Shown: positions 5,461 to 9,290 of the stretch, in pieces
How the letters are laid out: each line of letters opens with the position of its first letter
Position numbering within the stretch: the first letter of the stretch is position 1
Assembly: GCA_016282215.1 (NCBI GenBank)
Contig: JAEEKC010000156.1
Span: 1-9,290, forward strand
Direction of reading: 5' to 3'
Source of the DNA: Lachnospiraceae bacterium
GTDB lineage: Bacteria; Bacillota; Clostridia; Lachnospirales; Lachnospiraceae
DNA length: 9,290 bases
Notes under the pieces: generated by a model
Databases searched by the model: none
What the model saw: the letters and a program-made list of their open reading frames with translations, nothing else
What the model was told of the DNA's origin: nothing
Made by a program: the position numbers and the translations under genes

Positions 5461-5561
5461 GCGGTTTTGTGAGATGACGGCGATGATGTCATGAAAGACA
5501 TAAGAGCCGCAATAATATAGCCCGTTTGGGCAAAGGTATATGATAAAATAGGAGGAACTGT
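5461..5561 (+). promoter_or_regulatory. Structured ~100-base 5' leader of the asp23-like operon
   Basis: The predicted leader can fold. Outer arms GCGGTTTT (5461-5468) and AGAGCCGC (5503-5510) pair over eight positions, two of them G-U. Within lies ATGAC (5474-5478) with GTCAT (5488-5492). A separate small hairpin GCCC-GTTT-GGGC occupies 5520-5531. The ribosome binding site AGGAGG (5550-5555) lies 19 bases further on. No known riboswitch class is recognised, and the pairs are short enough that some could be chance. Confidence 0.4.
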
Positions 5562-5918
5562 ATGAAAACATCGATGAATACGCATCTTGGCAGTGTCACC
5601 ATCAGTTCGGATGTGATCGCAAGTTTTGCAGGCGGCGTTGCGAATGAGTGTTTCGGAGTTGTCGGCATGGCCAATGCCAATATGAGCGACGGTTTTAACA
5701 GGCTGGTGAAGAAGGAAAACCTGGCCGCCGGCGTGATCGTCAAGAATAACGGCGAGAGACTGCTTTTGGAGTTTCACCTGATCGTCGCTTACGGCGTGAA
5801 CATCAAGACAGTTACTGATAATCTGATCAGCACCGTAAAGTTCAAGGTAGAAGAGTTTACCGGACTGCCCGTGGAAAAGATCAATATCTTTGTTGACGGC
5901 GTAAAAGTGATAGATTAA
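5562..5918 (+). CDS. Asp23/Gls24 family protein (YloU-like)
   Basis: Small cytosolic protein of the Asp23/Gls24 family (alkaline shock protein 23 of Staphylococcus; YloU of Bacillus subtilis). Members are linked to envelope homeostasis; the molecular function of YloU types is not settled. The 118-residue length is normal for a YloU type. The family pattern is visible: an N-terminal strand and helix GSVTISSDVIASFAGGVANE, then CFGVVGMAN, a central LLLEFHLIVAYGVNIKTV strand-helix, and the C-terminal helix with TGLPVEKINIFVDGVKV, the typical ending. The start is fixed by AGGAGG six bases upstream (5550-5555). It is first in the operon and lies 13 bases before fakA/yloV, the same order as yloU-yloV in Bacillus. 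Identification at family level is firm; a specific stress role is not shown. Confidence 0.93.
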   Translation: MKTSMNTHLGSVTISSDVIASFAGGVANECFGVVGMANANMSDGFNRLVKKENLAAGVIVKNNGERLLLEFHLIVAYGVNIKTVTDNLISTVKFKVEEFTGLPVEKINIFVDGVKVID

Positions 5919-5931
5919 GGAGGATAGGAAG

Positions 5932-7644
5932 GTGTCATCGAATTCCATTGATACAAAAATGCTCCGCAATCTGTTCCTTGCCGGCGCAAAGAACTTAGAG
6001 GCCAAGAAGGAGTATGTAAACGAACTGAATGTCTTTCCCGTACCGGACGGTGATACGGGAACCAATATGACGCTGACCATCATGTCAGCTGCAAGGGAAG
6101 TTGCCAGCCTGCCGGAAAATGCGCAGCTCAAGGACCTTTGCAAGGCAATGTCATCCGGATCGCTTCGCGGTGCAAGAGGTAACTCCGGTGTGATCCTGTC
6201 CCAGCTTTTCAGGGGCATGTGCAAGGTCTTAAAGAATATCGATACGGATGAGATCACGATCGAGGATATCATCGCATCCTTTGATAAAGCGGTTGAAAGC
6301 GCATACAAAGCCGTTATGAAGCCGACGGAAGGCACGATCCTGACAGTGTCCAAGGGTGTTTATGAGAAGGCTGCGGAATTTGATAACAATTCCGATATGG
6401 CTGAGTTTATTGATGCGATCATCGTACATGCGCAGGAAGTGCTCGACCAGACACCGGAGATGCTGCCTGTACTCAAACAGGCAGGCGTTGTGGACAGCGG
6501 CGGCGCAGGTCTTTTGGAAGTATTAAAAGGTGCCCAGCGTTTTTACCGCGGGGAACAGATGGATCTGACGATCCCGGATGAGACCGGTGCATCCGCCGGT
6601 GAAGATGAATCGGAAGCTTCTGCAAAGGCGGCAGCCAAACAAAAGCCGCAGAGTAAGTATACTTACGATATGACTTATACCATTGCTCTCGAGCGCAATT
6701 TTAATATCAAGCAGGAACAGGATTTCCTGAAATACTTAGAGTCCATGGGTGATCATGCATCGATCCGTGTGGAAGATAATGATGCAAAGATGACTGTTCA
6801 TACGGATGATCCCGGACTGGTGCTGCAAAGGGCACTGAGCTTTGGCGCGCTGTTTGATATCAGCATAGAGAACCTGCGGCATGAAAACAAAGCAGAAAGC
6901 GCTAATCTAAAACAGGCAGAGGAGAAAAACACAGCACCTGCAAAGGAAGAGACACAGAGCGCAGCCGTTGATCCCGCTGAATGGAAAGACTTCGGATTTA
7001 TCACGATCTCGGTCGGTGAAGGGATTTCGGAGATCTTTAAGGACTTAAACGTAGATAAGATCATTTCCGGCGGACAGACCATGAATCCGAGTACGGATGA
7101 TATCTTAAAGGCGATCGAACAGATCCCGGCCAAAGTGATCTACGTATTTCCGAACAACAAGAATATCATCATGGCAGCAAATCAGGCCAGAGACCTGACC
7201 AAGGATAAGGAAGTGGTCGTTGTTCCTTCCAAAACGGTTCCCCAGGGGATCGCAGCCATCATCAACTTCATGCCGGATCTGTCCGGCGCGGAGAACCTTG
7301 CAGCCATGACAGAGGCCATGGGCATGGTACAGACCGGTCAGGTGACCTATGCTGTCAGAGATACCGAGATCGATGATAAGGTGATCAAAGAAAACGATAT
7401 CATGGGCATCGGTGATAAAGGCATTCTTGCTGTCGGGCAGGATATCACGCAGACTGCCACCGAAATGGTGGATGAAATGATGAAGAATGGCGGAGAACTG
7501 ATCAGCATTTATTACGGTCAGGATATTGAGGAAGCTGACGCAGAAAAGCTTGCTGATGCGCTTCGCGGAAAATACGGTGATTGCGACATTGAGCTTGTCA
7601 GCGGCGGCCAGCCAATCTATTACTATATGATATCGGTAGAATAA
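5932..7644 (+). CDS. fakA: Fatty acid kinase catalytic subunit FakA (YloV, DAK2 domain protein)
   Basis: FakA phosphorylates fatty acids presented by a FakB binding protein; the acyl-phosphate enters phospholipid synthesis through the PlsX/PlsY route. The 570-residue protein is close to the usual 550. Residues 1-205 form a DhaL-type kinase domain: VFPVPDGDTGTNM (34-46) holds the metal-binding Asp39 and Asp41, SSGSLRGARGNSGVILSQ (74-91) is a nucleotide-binding loop, and GVVDSGGAGL (185-194) completes the site. A low-complexity Ala/Lys/Glu linker (about 215-242) leads to a middle domain (about 243-316), and a second linker to the C-terminal EDD-like domain (about 353-570), which ends in the typical YYYMISVE. 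The start is GTG at 5932, after AAGGAGG at 5917-5923 overlapping the previous stop; this gives the standard distance to the kinase motif. It sits between the asp23-like gene and recG, 13 bases from each. No fakB is in the window. The exact role in this organism is inferred from the family. Confidence 0.94.
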   Translation: MSSNSIDTKMLRNLFLAGAKNLEAKKEYVNELNVFPVPDGDTGTNMTLTIMSAAREVASLPENAQLKDLCKAMSSGSLRGARGNSGVILSQLFRGMCKVLKNIDTDEITIEDIIASFDKAVESAYKAVMKPTEGTILTVSKGVYEKAAEFDNNSDMAEFIDAIIVHAQEVLDQTPEMLPVLKQAGVVDSGGAGLLEVLKGAQRFYRGEQMDLTIPDETGASAGEDESEASAKAAAKQKPQSKYTYDMTYTIALERNFNIKQEQDFLKYLESMGDHASIRVEDNDAKMTVHTDDPGLVLQRALSFGALFDISIENLRHENKAESANLKQAEEKNTAPAKEETQSAAVDPAEWKDFGFITISVGEGISEIFKDLNVDKIISGGQTMNPSTDDILKAIEQIPAKVIYVFPNNKNIIMAANQARDLTKDKEVVVVPSKTVPQGIAAIINFMPDLSGAENLAAMTEAMGMVQTGQVTYAVRDTEIDDKVIKENDIMGIGDKGILAVGQDITQTATEMVDEMMKNGGELISIYYGQDIEEADAEKLADALRGKYGDCDIELVSGGQPIYYYMISVE

Positions 7645-7657
7645 AGGTCTAACACAT

Positions 7658-9290
7658 ATGCCATTTGCAGTTACAGACCCTATCATGAGTTTAAAGGGCA
7701 TCGGTGAAAAAAACGCTGCCCTTTTTCAAAAACTTCATATTGAAACCATCGGGCAGCTCCTTTCCCATTTTCCCAGAGACTATCGTCTGATGCCGCAGCC
7801 TGTGACGATCCGGGAGGCGCTTGCATCCGGGCAAAAAGTATGCAGCTGCGCGATCCTTGCAACGATCACGACCCAGGCAACCCTCAAATCCTATGGCGGC
7901 CGAACGCAGCTTTCCTTTATGGCGAGGGATGGTTTCGGCAGTCAGATGCAGGTTTCTTATTTCAATATGCCTTATATGCGAAGTAAGATCAGACAGGGCG
8001 ATCGCCGTGTGTTTTACGGACAGCTGACAGACAAGGGCGGCCGCCTTTTCATGACACAGCCTAAAATGATGAGCGAGGCTGAGTACGGCAGTCTGGCCGG
8101 CAGCCTGATCCCGGTTTATCCGAAGACAAAGGGACTGTCCGACCAGCTGATATCAAAGTATATGAAAATGGCGCTTGACGGCATTGCCGGTTATGGCAGT
8201 AACCAAAGAACAGCGCATGATAGTGGTCAATATTCAGAACTTGAATATATCCCCGGGGACATCTGCCAAAAGAGAGAGCTGATGCCGCTTGTCAGCGCGT
8301 ACCGACAGATTCATTTTCCTGACAGCCTTCAGGATATGCAAAAAGCCAGGGCGCGCTTTTCTTATGAAGAATTCCTTCTCTTTCTGTTATCCGTCAAGAT
8401 GCAGAAGGCAGGAAAGACGGAAAGTGATAAACAGATCGCAGCAAGTCCTGAAGCGGACCGGCTGATGGAAAACCTTCCGTATCAGCTGACGGGATCCCAG
8501 AAAAAAGCGGTGACTGCGATCCGCAAAGACCTGTCATCCGGTTATTGCATGAACAGGCTTTTACAGGGAGACGTGGGTTCGGGAAAGACTATTGTGGCGA
8601 TCATCGCACTGCTTGACTGCGCCGCTGCCGGATATCAGGGAGCGCTGATGGCTCCGACGGAAGTACTGGCAAGGCAGCATTTTCAGCAGATCGAAGAACT
8701 GACGGAAAAATGGGGATTGCCGCTGCGACCGGCTCTTTTGGTGGGATCGACCAAAGCGTCCGAAAAAAAGAAGATTTACAGGCAGTTGAAAGAGGGGCAG
8801 ATCAATCTGGTGATCGGAACCCATGCCCTGATCCAGGATCCCGTGGAGTTTCAAAACCTTGCCCTTGCCGTGATCGATGAACAGCACCGTTTCGGTGTCA
8901 AACAGCGCGATGTGCTGCATGAAAAGGGCGGCGGCAACGTGCATACCATTGTCATGAGCGCAACGCCGATCCCCAGATCCCTGGCGATCGTGCTGTATGG
9001 ACAGCTTGATATATCGGAAATGACGGATATGCCCGGCGGGCGGCTTCCCATCAAAAACTGTGTGGTAGATCAGTCCTGGCGGCCTTCCGCTTATAAATTT
9101 ATGAATGAGCAGATCGCTGCGGGCAGGCAGATTTATGTGATCTGTCCCATGGCGGAACCCGGAGTGATGGAAGAGCTTGAAAATGTGGGTGATTATGCGA
9201 AGTCTTTGAAAGCATATTTTCCGGAAACCGTGAACATTGAATATCTTCATGGTAAAATGCGTCCAAAGCAGAAAAACGAGATCATGGAGC
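7658..9290 (+). CDS. recG: ATP-dependent DNA helicase RecG (3' end outside window)
   Basis: Superfamily 2 double-stranded DNA translocase that remodels stalled forks and Holliday junctions in recombination and repair. The frame is open from the ATG at 7658 to the window end, giving 544 codons of about 680 expected. Residues 1-270 are the N-terminal part with a helix-hairpin-like start (SLKGIGEKNAALFQKL) and the OB-fold wedge domain (about 60-150). The helicase core follows: TGSQKKAV Q-motif region, Walker A GDVGSGKT with Lys310, APTEVLARQH (motif Ia), the DEQH box of motif II at residues 407-410 in DEQHRFGVKQRD, and SATPIPRS (motif III, from residue 434). The second lobe begins with QIYVICPM and LHGKMRPKQK before the cut. 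The start has only a weak AAAGG signal 10 bases upstream; Met10 is a less likely alternative. It lies 13 bases after fakA, so co-transcription and perhaps translational coupling are likely. B. subtilis also has recG downstream of yloV, with sdaAB/sdaAA between, which are absent here. Confidence 0.96.
   Translation, partial: MPFAVTDPIMSLKGIGEKNAALFQKLHIETIGQLLSHFPRDYRLMPQPVTIREALASGQKVCSCAILATITTQATLKSYGGRTQLSFMARDGFGSQMQVSYFNMPYMRSKIRQGDRRVFYGQLTDKGGRLFMTQPKMMSEAEYGSLAGSLIPVYPKTKGLSDQLISKYMKMALDGIAGYGSNQRTAHDSGQYSELEYIPGDICQKRELMPLVSAYRQIHFPDSLQDMQKARARFSYEEFLLFLLSVKMQKAGKTESDKQIAASPEADRLMENLPYQLTGSQKKAVTAIRKDLSSGYCMNRLLQGDVGSGKTIVAIIALLDCAAAGYQGALMAPTEVLARQHFQQIEELTEKWGLPLRPALLVGSTKASEKKKIYRQLKEGQINLVIGTHALIQDPVEFQNLALAVIDEQHRFGVKQRDVLHEKGGGNVHTIVMSATPIPRSLAIVLYGQLDISEMTDMPGGRLPIKNCVVDQSWRPSAYKFMNEQIAAGRQIYVICPMAEPGVMEELENVGDYAKSLKAYFPETVNIEYLHGKMRPKQKNEIME

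Noticed and set aside
5491..5520. Nine-codon leader peptide candidate (MKDIRAAII)
   Set aside because: There is no ribosome binding site, no run of regulatory codons, and it is short enough to arise by chance.
5241..6353. Minus-strand open frame of 370 residues across the asp23-like and fakA genes
   Set aside because: It overlaps two recognised genes, the end of the glycosidase and a strong + strand terminator and promoter; the translation shows no domain.
8561..9250. Minus-strand open frame of 229 residues inside recG
   Set aside because: It is antisense to conserved helicase motifs of recG and has no recognisable motif or ribosome binding site.

Overview
The window reads as a chromosomal stretch from a Gram-positive anaerobe of the Clostridia, most likely Lachnospiraceae. 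This rests on gene order and style: an asp23-like gene followed by a fakA/yloV gene and recG (a Bacillota arrangement), strong AGGAGG-type ribosome binding sites, sigma-A-like promoters, moderate GC content and an acetyl-type MetA. Family placement is an inference. All recognised genes lie on the + strand. I see no tRNA, rRNA, CRISPR array, insertion sequence or phage gene.

Layout. (1) 1-1371: the 3' two thirds of pnp (polynucleotide phosphorylase), cut by the window start. (2) 1414-3125: two unrecognised coiled-coil genes. The first, 42 bases after pnp with no visible terminator between, encodes a proline-free protein built of five ~49-residue (seven-heptad) repeats. The second has its own promoter region and ends in one diverged copy of the same repeat. 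(3) 3126-3253: an imperfect palindrome, a strong terminator hairpin, and a TATAAT box against the hairpin. (4) 3254-4180: metA from a TTG start, with Glu111, the residue linked to acetyl-CoA use. (5) 4264-5316: a GH5-family glycoside hydrolase without signal peptide, preceded by an 8-bp inverted repeat and followed by a strong terminator. (6) 5426-9290: a clear promoter, a ~100-base leader, then asp23-like, fakA/yloV and recG in one apparent operon; recG runs off the window end.

How they fit together. pnp (RNA decay), metA (methionine synthesis), fakA (fatty-acid phosphorylation) and recG (fork repair) are housekeeping genes. The least explained part is the pair of repeat coiled-coil proteins between pnp and metA. 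They share a recognisable repeat module and are adjacent, so they probably arose by duplication and may act together, perhaps as a filament or scaffold. That function is inference only; I recognise no named family for either.
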